This document shows, one piece after another, positions 47,290 through 59,000 of a stretch of 64,000 bases of DNA. The DNA is taken from positions 1,116,001-1,180,000 of the forward strand of contig JAFEKR010000010.1 in assembly GCA_019022495.1 (NCBI GenBank), written 5' to 3'. The DNA is from Epichloe hybrida. Its lineage: Eukaryota; Ascomycota; Sordariomycetes; Hypocreales; Clavicipitaceae. The translations under genes were made by a program, and so were the position numbers. Within the stretch, counting starts at the first letter, position 1; each line of letters begins with the position of its first letter. The notes beneath the pieces are model-generated. The model did not search any database, was not told where the DNA came from, and saw only the letters and a list, made by a program, of their open reading frames with translations.

Positions 47290-50200
47290 ATGTCATCGAC
47301 AATGTCTGCCACCGACGCTCGTGCAGCGGCAGGCCAGCTCGAGGTCGACAACTCCAACTCCATGGCCAAAACATCCACCTCGTCCTGCCATCAGCCGGCC
47401 CGGCGCAGTCTCCCCGGGTGGCTCAATCATTTCAATCGAAACGACCTCAAGGTCCTCTTCCGCTGCTGGGTTGCCGTCTGGGTGGCCACCCTCCTCGTCC
47501 TGATCAGTCCGTCGCTGCAGAACATCGGCATCGCCACCTTCTTCGGCGCCTTGGTCCTGTACATTGTGCCTCCCGCCGGAATACTCATGGTCTACCTCCT
47601 GGCCTCGCTCTCGCTCCTCTTTGGCATGTGTCTGGCATGGGCATGGGGTCTCTTGACCATGAAGGCTGCGTTTGCTGTGCGGTCAGACACCGAGATGCAG
47701 GGCCTCCTCCAGTCTCTTCAGCAACAGGCCTCCGTCATGGCCAACCAGACCGGCCAGCCGCCTGCTGCCGTCGCGAACAAGCTGGTCTTTGATGGTTTCC
47801 TCCTTGACGCGCGCATCATCGCCATCTTCTACGTCATGTGCTGCGTCTTCATCTACGCCCTCGCCCGGCTGCGCTACGCCAACGCGAAGCTCATACTGAT
47901 GCAGCTGTTCGGCACCATTGTCATTGACGTCTTTTTGTTGACCGGGCCGCTTTTGACAAAGTTCAATGCCAAGCTGGCCCAAGTCTTGGTGAAGCCGGGC
48001 GCTATTGGAATCGCCTTGGGTGTCGCTTGCTCGGTCCTCGTCTTCCGCAGTCCACCTCGTACGTGCTGTTGTCGCAGATGGAGCAACTGATTCGCACGCT
48101 GGAAGCACCGCTCGAATCTACTCGACAGCTTTTTGCTGCCGAAATCCCTCCGCATGACGCCGAGTTGCAGGCTGCCAAGGGGGCCATCATCGGCATCTTC
48201 AAGGCCATGGAGCCGGCTTTGGCCTTTTTGCCCCTGGATTTCTCGCGAGGGAGATGGAACGCAGACGATGTGAAGAGCCTGCATGGCCGCGTGCGTGAAG
48301 CAGTTGTCGCCAGTCTCTTTCTGCTCGACTTTCACGTTGCCCGGGCCTCGGCCGCGATGAGGACGGAGAGGCTCGGCACCGGGAGAGGGACATGGGCAGG
48401 GACAGGGACAGGGACAGGAACAACAACCGTGAACAGCTCTTCGCCGAGTGACGACGCAGCCACTGATCAACAACCCCAGGTTGAAAAGACAGATGAGCGA
48501 TCCGACAGCCCCGAATGCAACCCTTGTCTTGTCGATGCTCTGAAAAGCCCCGAGCACAGCTCCGTCCGGCCCGGTCTGGTAGATGCTCTCCGAGGCACCA
48601 CTGCCGACGCTCTGCGAGTCAACTCCCAGGCAATCAAGCTTGCCGCTGAGACGGTAGACATCGTCAACACCTCGCGCTGGTACCTGAGCGCATCGTCCAA
48701 GACAAGACTGGAACGTCTGGTACCAGAGCTCATAGCAATGCAGGTCCAGCTGCAGAGTGCGCGGGAATCGTGCGTGACCAACACCAACGATGCCGTCATT
48801 GGGGCCCACGCTGACCTCTTCGACGAACAAGGACTCTTGAAAGACCGCAACACCATCAGCCCCCTCGTCCTCAAGGGTCTCATTTTATCCATGGTTCTCG
48901 AAGAACGCATCGTCAACGCGGCAGCCACGATGGAACAAGTCCTAAATCACATGGCTCAGCTCCTGAAACTGCGAACGCAGCAGCGCATTTGGCTCCCGAC
49001 CCGTCTTCGCTACGCACTCTCCTGGCTCACCAGCCGCGACATGGCCGCCCCCGTCCGCGGCGCGTCCATCGAGTCGGCAGCTGATCCCGACGACGTCAGA
49101 GCTCAGACTGAAGATACCCACAGGAGACTGCGCATGGTCAGCAATGGCAATAAAGGCGCAAGAGCACCCGAGAGAAAGGGCATTGTCACGCGAGCCGTCG
49201 TCAACACATACAAGTGGCTGTTTAACCCGGGCGGCGTTTATGCTCTGCGCATGGTCGTAGTGACCATTGCTCTCTCTATCCCAGCCTTGCTCCCTTCCAC
49301 GGCCGGGTTCTTCTACCGAGAAAAGGGCATCTGGGCCGTCATCATGGCCCAGACGTGCCTGCTCATGTACATGGCCGATTTCACATTCTCCCTCGTCTCA
49401 CGAGGACTTGGCACCGTGATAGGCGGCGTACTGGGCATGGTAGCATGGTATGCTGGCTCCGGCAGTGGCAGCGGGAACCCGTACGGTGTGGGTGCCACCA
49501 CGGCTGTTGTCTCCGTCATCCTCATGTGGTGGAGGTTATACCTACCTCCGGCCTTTTTTCAAGCCAGCTTCATGACGGCAGTGACGTTTGTGCTCATCAT
49601 CGGCTTCAGCTGGGACCAGAACCACATCGTGCAGTACGGCCTCCCTGGCGTCGGGTACGAGGCCTTCTGGAGGCGTCTTGTCACGGTACTCGTTGGTGCC
49701 GCCGCCGCCCTGATTGTTCAGATTTTCCCGAAACCGCCCTCCGCCACGCGCCACGTCTCCAAGTCGCTGGCCAACACGATGCGCTCCCTCAACGACCACC
49801 ACGCGCTGCTCGTCTCGCAGTGGAGCCATCCTCGTTTCGACGGGCACGACGTCGGTGGCGCCGCGGCCGCCGAGCACATCTCCCTGAAGCTCGGGGAAAA
49901 CCTCATAGACCTCACGGGAGCCATCAGCCTGCTCAAGATAGAAATTAGCACTACCCCGTTCGACCAGAAGATCTTGCTCAGCACGAGGGAGAAGTGCCAT
50001 GCCATGAACCAGTATCTCGGGAAGCTGCTAGTCCTGTCGGCCAATCTGCCCAAACACCTGCAGGATCGTGTGGCACAAAATGTAGGCTTGATCGAGAACA
50101 GGAGCGTCGGCAACGTCATGTCCGTGATGGCCATTATCGAGTCGTCCCTTCGGACGGGGTCTCCTCTTCCGGAGAGAATGCCGGTCCCTCTTGTGGAAAG

Positions 50201-50402
50201 CTGCTTCCTTGCGTGGTTCGTGCACCACGAGCGGGCCGAGCTGAGTGTCGAGCTGGTCAGGAGTAGAGAGTACAGGCAGTACTGCGTTGCTGTGTCGGCG
50301 TACCTGTCGTTCTTGGCTACGGTGGACGACCTGGTGGAGGATTTGAAGGGCACGTTGGGAGAGACGCATGTTGTGCATCGGTGGAACGATGTCACTGTGT
50401 AG
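47290..50402 (+). CDS. BRE4/FUSC-like (DUF2421, ArAE-2 type) membrane protein, apparent frameshift
   Basis: Two overlapping frames make one protein of about 1,036 residues, near the size of S. cerevisiae Bre4. Frame one (from 47,290) gives an N-terminal bundle of membrane helices (WVAVWVATLLVLISPSLQ, FFGALVLYIVPPAGILMVYL, IIAIFYVMCCVFIYALARL, GAIGIALGVACSVLVF). Frame two continues at once with PQSTSYVLLSQMEQLIRTLE, the soluble helical middle, then a second bundle (YALRMVVVTIALSIPALL, GIWAVIMAQTCLLMYMADF, LVTVLVGAAAALIVQIFP) and a C-terminal helical domain. Family CSxxFFPQSTSY continuity needs one extra C at TTCCGCAG (48,043-48,050). Either a 1-nt deletion (mutation or assembly error) or a 62-nt intron 47,989-48,050 (GTGAAG...CGCAG) that keeps frame but removes a membrane helix. 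Role: proposed efflux or brefeldin-A sensitivity transporter. Confidence 0.8.
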
Positions 50403-50917
50403 CATTACATGTAGGTCGTTTGCTTCAACGGCTTGGACTTGTTTTGTTTCCTCGGCATATTGTACATGTGGCATTTCATATATAACACATGGGGTCGTAA
50501 GGCAGGCAGGCGGAAGCAGATCTAGAGAGAAGGGGGCCACGCTGCTGCCGTTCTATTTTGGACATGTGAATATGTATTAGACAAAGGATTCGATGCAGAC
50601 GAATAATGTGCACACAAGGAGAGGTGTTTGATGGCTGTGTTGTAGTAGTAAGGGAATTGCAAAAGCGTTGGGGGCTCTCTCTCCAATTCAGACTGCTTCT
50701 CGCATTTAAGACGACAATGTTGGCTTTCTCGTAATCCGTACTCCGCAGAGAGAACTAATAATAAGGACACTATGGGCAAACTTGAAGGATGCTCAACGTG
50801 CTGGCTTGAGAAGTCGAGAGTGGATATCCTGCGAGATCCTGGTGTCTTCCCCTGCCAGGACACGAAATCATCCACACCGCCCAGCAAACTGTCTACTGGC
50901 AGAATACCGACCGTCCG

Positions 50918-50954
<37 letters not shown>

Positions 50955-51030
50955 TCCAACTGGCCGACCTGCCCCTCCACCACAGACAAGTTGCCGCTGG
51001 CAAGACCAACAAAGTCCAACAAAATCCAAC
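50403..51030. other. BRE4-like 3' region and ESF1 promoter with 32-base A tract
   Basis: About 630 bp. A run of 32 A at 50,921-50,952 ends 78 bp before the ESF1 start. Upstream in-frame codons would read the run as poly-lysine, but the ATG at 51,031 is the family start. No other gene seen. Confidence 0.5.
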
Positions 51031-53112
51031 ATGAAAGGCCAAAAGAAGGGTAGCGGCTCTTCGCCAACAGGCATAAAAGATGAGCGGTTCGCAAGTTTCG
51101 AGACCGACCCCCGGTTTCGACTCCCCTCCAAGAAGCGCGTAAAGACCAAACTTGACAAGCGCTTTGCCGGCATGCTTGACGATGAAGATTTCACAGCTGT
51201 CTCCAAAGTAGATCGATACGGACGAAAGATCAAGTCCGATGCCAAGAAGAAGGCTCTACAGAGACTTTACGAACAAGACGATGAAGATGAGGACAAGGAA
51301 GAACTGGAGGACGACGAAGAGGTAGAGGTCGACGATGATGAGATGGTTCAGAGAGAACTCCGGGCAGCAGCCCATGAGAGAGATAAGCCAAAGGACTACG
51401 ATCCAGCCCGGCATGGCGGCTTCGACTCCTCGAATTCCGACTCTGATTCGGATGAGGACGAGGAGGACGAGGACGAGGATGAAGATGGTGGGGTTGGCCT
51501 GGACGCTGAAGGCGACATGCAGCGACTGCAGGACGAGCAAGCCGATGTCGAAACCGGAGAAGTCACCAACCGAATTGCTGTTGTTAACCTGGACTGGGAC
51601 CACGTCAAGTCAACGGATCTGATGGCACTCTTCGCCAGCTTCTTGCCCGAGGGCAGCAAGGAACGTATCGTCAAGATCTCGGTTTATCCCAGCGAATTTG
51701 GTAAAGAGCGAATGCAGCAAGAAGAGCTCGAGGGTCCCCCCAAGGCCCTTTTTAAGAACGAAAAGGCCTCCGACGACGACAGCGACGACGGGAGCGATAG
51801 CGAAGACGAGAAGATCAAGAAAGAGCTCATGCAGGAAGGTGACGATCAAGACTTTGACAGTGATGCTCTGCGGGCCTATCAATTGGATCGTCTGCGATAC
51901 TACTATGCTGTCATGGTGTGTTCGAGTCCTGAGGCCGCGCAAAAGATTTACGAGGCCACCGACGGGACAGAGTACCATTCCTCATCCAACGTGATTGATT
52001 TAAGATTTATCCCGGACGACGTCACCTTTGAAGACGAACCTCGTGACGAGTGCGACAAGGTTCCCGACACGTACAAGCCAGTCGAGTTTGTCACCAACGC
52101 CCTGCAGAGCTCCAAGGTCAAATTGACATGGGACATGCACCCAGAGGAAGCTTCACGCAAGGAGTCCATCAACAGAGCCTTCACCGGGAGCAGAGCCGAC
52201 ATTGAGGAAAACGACCTCCGCGCCTATCTGGCGAGCGAGAGCGAGGATGACGAAGACGACGCTGACGATGCGGACGGCAACGAGAACGCGGAAGCAGGTG
52301 CACCAAAATTGTCCAAAAAGGAGCTTGCTCGCAAGAAAATGAGAGAGGCCCTCGGTCTAGCCAGCGAGCCTGCATCCAGGAAGCCCAAGGACGGCCCTGT
52401 CGGCGACATGGAAATCACATTCGCCCCCGCACTGTCAGAATCCAAGACCAAGGACAACGACAAGGAAGAAACTACGATCGAGAAGTACAAGCGCAAGGAA
52501 AAGGAGAGAAAAGAAAAGAAGAGACAGACCGCCAAGGCGAAACGAGGAGTTCCCGAGGCGGACAACGAAGATGCAGAGCAAGTATCTACTGGAGCCACCG
52601 CGGGCGATGACCTCGGCTTCGACGATCCCTTCTTCACCACAGAAGCTCCCGCAGTGTCCACCAAGACGTCGATTCGCAAAGAGGAACGTCTCAAGAAAAG
52701 AGAAGCCCGCGAGGCTGCAGAAGCCGAGGCGGCTGCCCAGAAAGCGCAACTCAAGAAGGTCCTGTCTGAAGATGCCAACGACAATCAAGCCGACCACCTG
52801 GATCACTTTGACATGAATGAGATTATGCGCGCGGAGAAGAAGAAGAGCAAGAAAGCGAAGAAGAGCAAGAACAAGGGCCAAGAAGACGAGAAAAGAGGCG
52901 GTCTTCAAGAAGACTTTACCATGGACCTGGGCGACGATCGTTTCAAGGCCGTGTTTGACTGTCACGAATTCGCCATCGATCCTTCTAATCCCAGGTTCAA
53001 GGGCACAGAGGGCATGAAGCAGCTGTTGGAGGAGGGGCGGAAGAGAAGAGGCGGATATGGGGATGGGGAAGAGGAGCCGCGGGGTAAAAAGGCGAAGAAG
53101 AGTCGAAGGTGA
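51031..53112 (+). CDS. esf1: Pre-rRNA processing protein Esf1
   Basis: Intronless, 693 residues (yeast Esf1 628). A nucleolar factor for 18S rRNA maturation in the small-subunit processome. The N-terminus DERFASFETDPRFRLPSKKR and KTKLDKRFAGMLDDEDF is the family signature. Acidic runs (about 90-115, 140-160, 250-265) alternate with the conserved core NRIAVVNLDWDHVKSTDLMA (about 185-205), an RRM-like part, LRYYYAVMVCSSPEAA and FIPDDVTFEDEPRDECD. The C-terminal NUC153 motif is visible as DDRFKAVFDCHEFAIDPSNP (about 635-655), with a Lys/Arg tail. The start at 51,031 is chosen by homology; the frame is open further upstream through the A tract but with no family text. Confidence 0.94.
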   Translation: MKGQKKGSGSSPTGIKDERFASFETDPRFRLPSKKRVKTKLDKRFAGMLDDEDFTAVSKVDRYGRKIKSDAKKKALQRLYEQDDEDEDKEELEDDEEVEVDDDEMVQRELRAAAHERDKPKDYDPARHGGFDSSNSDSDSDEDEEDEDEDEDGGVGLDAEGDMQRLQDEQADVETGEVTNRIAVVNLDWDHVKSTDLMALFASFLPEGSKERIVKISVYPSEFGKERMQQEELEGPPKALFKNEKASDDDSDDGSDSEDEKIKKELMQEGDDQDFDSDALRAYQLDRLRYYYAVMVCSSPEAAQKIYEATDGTEYHSSSNVIDLRFIPDDVTFEDEPRDECDKVPDTYKPVEFVTNALQSSKVKLTWDMHPEEASRKESINRAFTGSRADIEENDLRAYLASESEDDEDDADDADGNENAEAGAPKLSKKELARKKMREALGLASEPASRKPKDGPVGDMEITFAPALSESKTKDNDKEETTIEKYKRKEKERKEKKRQTAKAKRGVPEADNEDAEQVSTGATAGDDLGFDDPFFTTEAPAVSTKTSIRKEERLKKREAREAAEAEAAAQKAQLKKVLSEDANDNQADHLDHFDMNEIMRAEKKKSKKAKKSKNKGQEDEKRGGLQEDFTMDLGDDRFKAVFDCHEFAIDPSNPRFKGTEGMKQLLEEGRKRRGGYGDGEEEPRGKKAKKSRR

Positions 53113-55483
53113 TGAGCTAGTCCTGTTGGGCAGGGGCAGGCTGTACATGAGAATGAAGAAGAGATGATATATAATATATTAACGTTGCATAAAAATAAGA
53201 CAAAATACATGGAATCTAAGCAACTCCGTCTCTCCATCCCCACCAAGACACGTCCAGGCGATGGTTTGTGGTATCATATACGCGAATCCCGCATATCAGT
53301 TCCGTCGTCAATACTCCATCATCTTGGGGTGCCTACTTTCCAGTTACTGCACGTCCGCGGATGTAGCTAGATTCGGCGCCCTCAAGTAGGACGAAGTGTT
53401 TCGCTCTGCATAGGGTTGTGATGACGGATGGGCGCACAGATGTTCATGGTAATTTGTCTCTTTTTTTTTCCAATCCAGCAACGACAAGGGGGGGCGGGGG
53501 GTGCAACCGTGGCTGTACTGCCCGGTAGTGCTCGTATTCTGCGTTTCATTTGCAGATTGTTTCTTGGCCTGAAGCTTGCTGGGCGATGACGCCAGGGACA
53601 GGCGCCGATTCTAAGTCGAGTTATCTCGACTGCAGCTGCCTGCGCTCCAACAGGTTTCTTCGTCATCCCCATGCTGGACTTGAACTACGGAACTGGCGTT
53701 TTGCATGAATTCTTCCCGAGGCAAGAGCCGTGCCAACGGCAGCTTGTCAAAGTAGGGAAGGAGAGCAAATCCCATGATGCTTGCCAGTCAAGACAGATTC
53801 AGTCCAAGGAACAACATTCCATTGCATTGCCCTTGACACAGCCACACAGCGCACTCCGGTTGTTCCCCGGGACCCCAGATGCTGAGAATCCTTGATTCTG
53901 TCTACCCAAATACAGCTTCGGTGCGTGCGTGCAACAAGGCTGGAACTTATTTTCGAAAACTTGTTCACGGCGCGCCTGAAAATACATGGTCGTGACGATA
54001 ACGTCAGAAAAGTAAAAGGTGAGAACAGACGAGTCAACACGTGGGACACTCTCAGCTCCCGCCACCCCAACCACCGGATTCAGGGGGCGCCTCCAATCGC
54101 GCCAGACAGGGAAAACGCCATCTGTGCTCAAAACAAATCTACGAAAGACAAGGGGTTCTTAGGGAAGAAGGAAAGAGGGGGGGGGTATCAATCACGCAAT
54201 GGTTTTTTTTATTACTGCTGTGTACGGTCCGTAGTAATCTGTAGTAATCTCCATTGGTGACGCGTCCTTTGAAAAATGAAAAGAAGACGAAGATAAAATC
54301 GGTAGGTGATAACAAGCCGCGACTTCCTGCGCCAAAAACCGCGGAGGAGACGCTCCACCACAGACAGGCACAGCACGCACAGCAATCGCACAACAATCGC
54401 ACAATATACTACGTCGCCATCTTCTTCTTCCCGCATTCAGGCCGTTGGTCCCGAAAGACAAGTCATGCATGCACATTGCATTTGGCAAGTTGTGCAAGAT
54501 AACAAATCGGCCAACCTGGGTTGTCCATTCTGGGCGAAAACGCGGGGATGCCATGCACAATGACATGATGATGTTGACTGAGACGCAAAATGCACAACCA
54601 TTTACCGAGTAGATGACGTGAAACCCATGATGCAGTCATGGCGGAATGATCGGCGCGCCAACCCGCCTACCGGCCACTTCTCCCACGCTCACGAGGTTGC
54701 AGAGCACCAAAAGGTCGCGCGCATCTCGGACCACGCTATTGGTCTGACCGACAATCTTTGCTCCGACTTCTGACTCTCAGACTCTCCAGGTGAGATAGAT
54801 CCTGGCACACACACTTGCGGTGGCAATGCACCATCGACATGAGCAATTACGCACGCAGTCTCCGGTGGGCCTTGAATGCGTATTTTGCTAGGTTGGCGCG
54901 GATAATGGCGAAAAAAAAACGAAAAAAAAAACCAGAGAGCCGTCGTCTCTTGATATGGGCATTGTGTCAGAGTGCGGAAAAGGCTGCTTGCCAACGCCAT
55001 CCAAGTCGCCCGCCGCGTGAAGTTGTGTCCGTCACGCAGACCCGACGCCGTTCCGTCCCACATGCGACAATGTTTTTCTCTACTGGCCGGAAACTCCATA
55101 CGATTGTCCCCTGTAACTTTCATTTGCCGCATGATTAAATGCCTTTCACAGGCTGTTCGGTATTCCTTTTAATAGAAGACTCCCTTCCCACTGTTGTGTA
55201 TGACATGTTGTTCTGTTCTTGAGTTTCTCGTGGATAGAGAGCGATTTGGCGCAGTTCTATCCATCATTAACACACTACATGTTCTGAAAAAAAAAAAGAC
55301 CCGACTATATCTTCTGAGGAAAAAAAAACGACTACATCTTCTAGAAAAAAAAAGACAACTATATCTTCTAGAAAAAAAAAACGACTACATCTTCTAGGGA
55401 AAAAAAAACAACTACATTTTCTGGAAAAAAAAAAAACCTCTCCCTACCTACCAAACCGCAGCGAACTTTACATCCGACTCACC
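53113..55483. other. 2.4-kb spacer, no gene recognised
   Basis: Ordinary base composition with several short open frames lacking any feature. Contains TGTACGGTCCGTAGTAATC near 54,228, a CAC/ACAGACAGGCACAGCACGCA stretch near 54,355 and, at its end, a minisatellite (separate entry). Small RNAs or unconserved genes cannot be excluded. Confidence 0.4.
55280..55436 (+). repeat. About 26-bp A-run/ACGACTACATCTTCT minisatellite
   Basis: Five tandem units, each an A run of 8-12 followed by (A)CGACTACATCTTCTRG variants (CCCGACTATATCTTCTGAGG, ACGACTACATCTTCTAG, GACAACTATATCTTCTAG, ACGACTACATCTTCTAGGG, ACAACTACATTTTCTGG). The last unit ends about 48 bp before the DUF4267-like start codon, so the array is in its promoter or 5' leader. 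Confidence 0.88.
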
Positions 55484-56086
55484 ATGAATTCAGCCTTGGT
55501 GACAACGCCTCTTCTGGCGCGACGTGAGATGGCATTCCCCGACACGCCCCCCGTCACCAGACTTCAGTACGCCGCCTCCTCGGTGATTGCGACTCTTCAT
55601 TTGCTCCGAGGCTTTGCCCTGGTCACATTTCCAGCCACAGTGCTGGCTGGCTTTGCCTTGCCAAAATCCGGCCCTGCATTCCTCTTCACCACGGTTCTGG
55701 GTGTCAGAGATGTCGTCCTCGGAGGTCTGCTGGCGACTGCCGATGCCCGTCGCAGCCATGAGGTGCAGAGAGCGCTTGGCATTGCCTTGTTCAGCGATTC
55801 CATCGACACATTTGTCTTGATCTTCGTCGTGGCATGCTCGTGGAACCGTAGAAACCCGGTGCCAGAGATCATCTCGGTTGCCCTGCTGGCCATTCTCGAA
55901 CACCTCACCTTGTGGAGCTTCGGTGACGATGACGACGACGGTCCAAGCCCGTCATATCAGGCCGTCGTCCAGATTGACAGGCTCGAAGACAAAAGGCTGC
56001 GACTCGGCAGGTGGCTGGAAGACTTGAAACGGGCCGAGGATGTCGAACGACAGAGTCTTTCGTCACCCAGACATGAGACGCCCTGA
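55484..56086 (+). CDS. DUF4267-like four-helix membrane protein
   Basis: Intronless, 200 residues. Four hydrophobic segments: about 28-55 (YAASSVIATLHLLRGFALVT), 57-75 (FPATVLAGFALP), 76-96 (FLFTTVLGVRDVVLGGLLA) and 115-150 (two stretches around DTFVLIFVVAC and IISVALLAILEHLTLW). The FFTxxLGxRDxxxGxLL type segment and the GIALFSDSIDTFV segment resemble the fungal DUF4267 family of small membrane proteins, whose function is not known. The C-terminal 55 residues are soluble with an Asp run (GDDDDDGPSPSYQ) and a charged helix. Preceded by the minisatellite. Membrane topology is seen; family assignment is by recollection. Confidence 0.72.
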   Translation: MNSALVTTPLLARREMAFPDTPPVTRLQYAASSVIATLHLLRGFALVTFPATVLAGFALPKSGPAFLFTTVLGVRDVVLGGLLATADARRSHEVQRALGIALFSDSIDTFVLIFVVACSWNRRNPVPEIISVALLAILEHLTLWSFGDDDDDGPSPSYQAVVQIDRLEDKRLRLGRWLEDLKRAEDVERQSLSSPRHETP

Positions 56087-59000
56087 TGGCCCGAAACTAT
56101 ATACCATATGCCCCCCCGGGGACAGCAGGTTCAAGTTGCCGTCAGCGTCAGCTGCTGGATTCCCTGTCTTTGGTCACGCGGCAGGCATTTGGCGCTCTGC
56201 GCAGCCATGACGAGTTGGCCATGTCGCCCTCTCATCCAAGTTGGCCCAAAAGACTTACTCTGTACTCGGTACGAGCGGGCGAAACAGCTCATGAGGTCGA
56301 ACACCCATGACTCACGCCTTCACAGCCGCCCTCGAATGGTATTGCTGTGACACACACACCATGCTGAACCATCAGAGACACCGCGTTTACTACGCAGGGC
56401 CTTGCCTTGATAAGCGACTGAGATTAGGCCCCTTGCACTTGTTGCTGGGGTGCGCCCTCGAAATAGAGGCTAAACGCTTCTAGGATTTGATATTGTGCAA
56501 TTCGACGACAACACCACGTGTACGGAGCACGGAGTAAAGGCGACTCGATCCATACCCCTGATGAGTTTTTTTTCGCGACAGAAGCTTGTTTTGAGCAATT
56601 TCGATGGAAACATGATTAGTGATGCGGCAATACACTCATTGTCGAGGAGTAATTTCGGCCAGTTAGCTAGCGGAGTCATTCGCTCGTGAACAATAGGAAG
56701 GGCAATGAAACCGCCGACGCTAACTCTACGACCCTTGTTTTTGGCATTCCAACTACGCGTTCTTTCATAGCACCTTTATATTAGTGGTCCCTAAATAATA
56801 AGGGTCCTTATAAAGACCGCGATCAATAGAAATGTTCTAACTAATAAAGGCCTTGATATTGATTGTGCTACGACCCTTCTACGGAGAGGTAGGGACCTCT
56901 TTCCGTTTTAGGCCTGATTACTACGTACGATTGAAAAATCACCAGCGGCCGACTTAGCGCCATGTAGATGATTATGTGTTGATCACAATGTCGAGCCCGT
57001 GGTTGGCGATGAACCTGGGCAGTAATAATCGACATGCTGATTTCAGCGATCCTGAATGAAGCTTTTACTCCGCATGCTGGAACGGTTCCCCTGAAGGATT
57101 CATTCTGCTGGCAGCCTGTACAACATGAAATGTGAGAGACGCCGCCTAGAACAAACTGGTGATGGACTGTTAAAATCGGACAATCTGGAGAGCCACCGGC
57201 TTTGTCGCCATGTGGTTCATAAAGTCTTGGCAAATACGGACAAGACAAGTCTGTCCTTCGAGGATCACTCTGATGAAATATTGACGCGCCGTCGACTTAA
57301 GCTCAGTCGAACCATTACCCAAGCCGGTTTCAGAATCTCAATTTGTCGGGGACAACTTTTCGATGTTAGGCGCCGAAATGCTGGTGCAGACTCGCGAACG
57401 TTTTGCAAAGTCTGAGGAAACAGGAAAAAACATATTCGCAGGTCCAGAGGAGCAGTTGACGAAGCAGTGTACAGGAATAACCTCCGAGGGCTCCAAATTT
57501 GGTTTGCTTTAAAGAAGCAAGATCATGGACAAACCAGTGCCCCTGCAGCTGCGACGTCGATCTTGCTTCCTGGCCAAGGCGATGCTTTTGCGTCCATGGA
57601 GTAGAAAAGGTGATAAGTGACAGCTCTACGGAGTCTAGCCATGCCGCTGGTAGGATTCATCCAATGGTGTGTCTCTGATCGGAAATATGTAGTTGCCTCG
57701 TGGTAATAGCGCAAGGACCGCACTGGGCCACTGGCTAAGAAGTCCCCCTGTCTGTCTCGGTCGCTGCTCCTGCTCCGTACGGAATACGGATTACACATTC
57801 GATTAACCGGGGCCTTATTCGGAGTACAATGAATCGAAATTCACCGAGCCATTTGCCATTGAACCCGTGTGGTCCAACGCGTGAGAGGGTCCTTGGACGC
57901 GCGTGACTGCACTTGGTCATCTTGGCCTATTACCGCTGTTTGTTACTCCACACCAAGCCATGGGTCTGGTGCGATTCAAGACATAGGTAAGGCGCAGGAT
58001 GAGATTTCCTCGCGGCGTTTCTTTTTCGATGCAGGATGAACATACCCCGCGACATACTTTTTTTTTTTTTTTTTTGGTCGGGCTGTTTGTTGTCTCCGCC
58101 AATTGAATGCGATCCTGGTTTCATGGCGGACGAGGCATTGTCTCAGACATCCGTGTGAACGGAGGAGCTCGGGGGAGCCCAGATGTTGATCTTTGGTGGG
58201 AGTCAACACCGTACGGCCGAGATTTCGAGTGTGCCAGCATCGCCTCGCGGGCTAACTTATTAAACATTGTCCCGTGATTACCTGCAATCTTCCCGTTGCT
58301 AGCGGCGGGCTCGGACGGGGAGCTATGTCAGAAAGAGTTAGACACAAAGGCGTTGAGTAAGCCGCTTACGGTCTGTCCCTCTTTCCACGCTAGCCGCCCC
58401 AACGCGTTCAACAAATTGAGGGCGAGAGGAAACAGAAAAGGCTGGGCAATAAGCAAACCTAGTACTCCGTAGACAGCCTAGTCACTTGGGAAGCAGTTGC
58501 GTGGCAGTTGCGATAGCTCCAACGGCTGTGAACAGTTGCCAAGGAGCTTAGCAGGTCTCAAGTCTCGAGCGTGATGCCCACACGGCACGGTGCCATTCGG
58601 CCGAGTGCTTCAATTCAATTAGTTCTCTTCAAAGATACACTAGTACGGACTACATCGCGTTGCTCAGTCCCAATCCTGTTGCCTGACAAGCTGCAGTCAA
58701 GGTCTAATTCAGCTGAAGCCAAACGCCCATGAAAAAAAAAAAAAAAAAAAAAAAAAAACCTCTGTCAATCCACAAACGAGACCCGCTTCGGGGCCTCACA
58801 CAAATTTTCGGAATCGGAACCTCCAACAGTTCTGAGCTCCAAAACGGTCAATGCTAATTTCGTTCGGTCGTAGGCGTCATGGGCGTCCGTCCTATTCGTT
58901 CACATTGTCCGGAGGTTCCATCAGGCGGCGTGCGAAAGGTCAACAGCATGGCAGCCCGAACTGTCATCTTCCCAATCATCATGCGTCAGAACAAGCGCAG

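Noticed and set aside
48027..50395. Minus-strand frames of 150-318 codons across the BRE4-like gene
   Set aside because: GC-rich antisense shadows without motifs.
50782..51030. Longer ESF1 start with poly-lysine encoded by the A tract
   Set aside because: The family begins at the ATG at 51,031; the extension has no conserved text and depends on a variable homopolymer.
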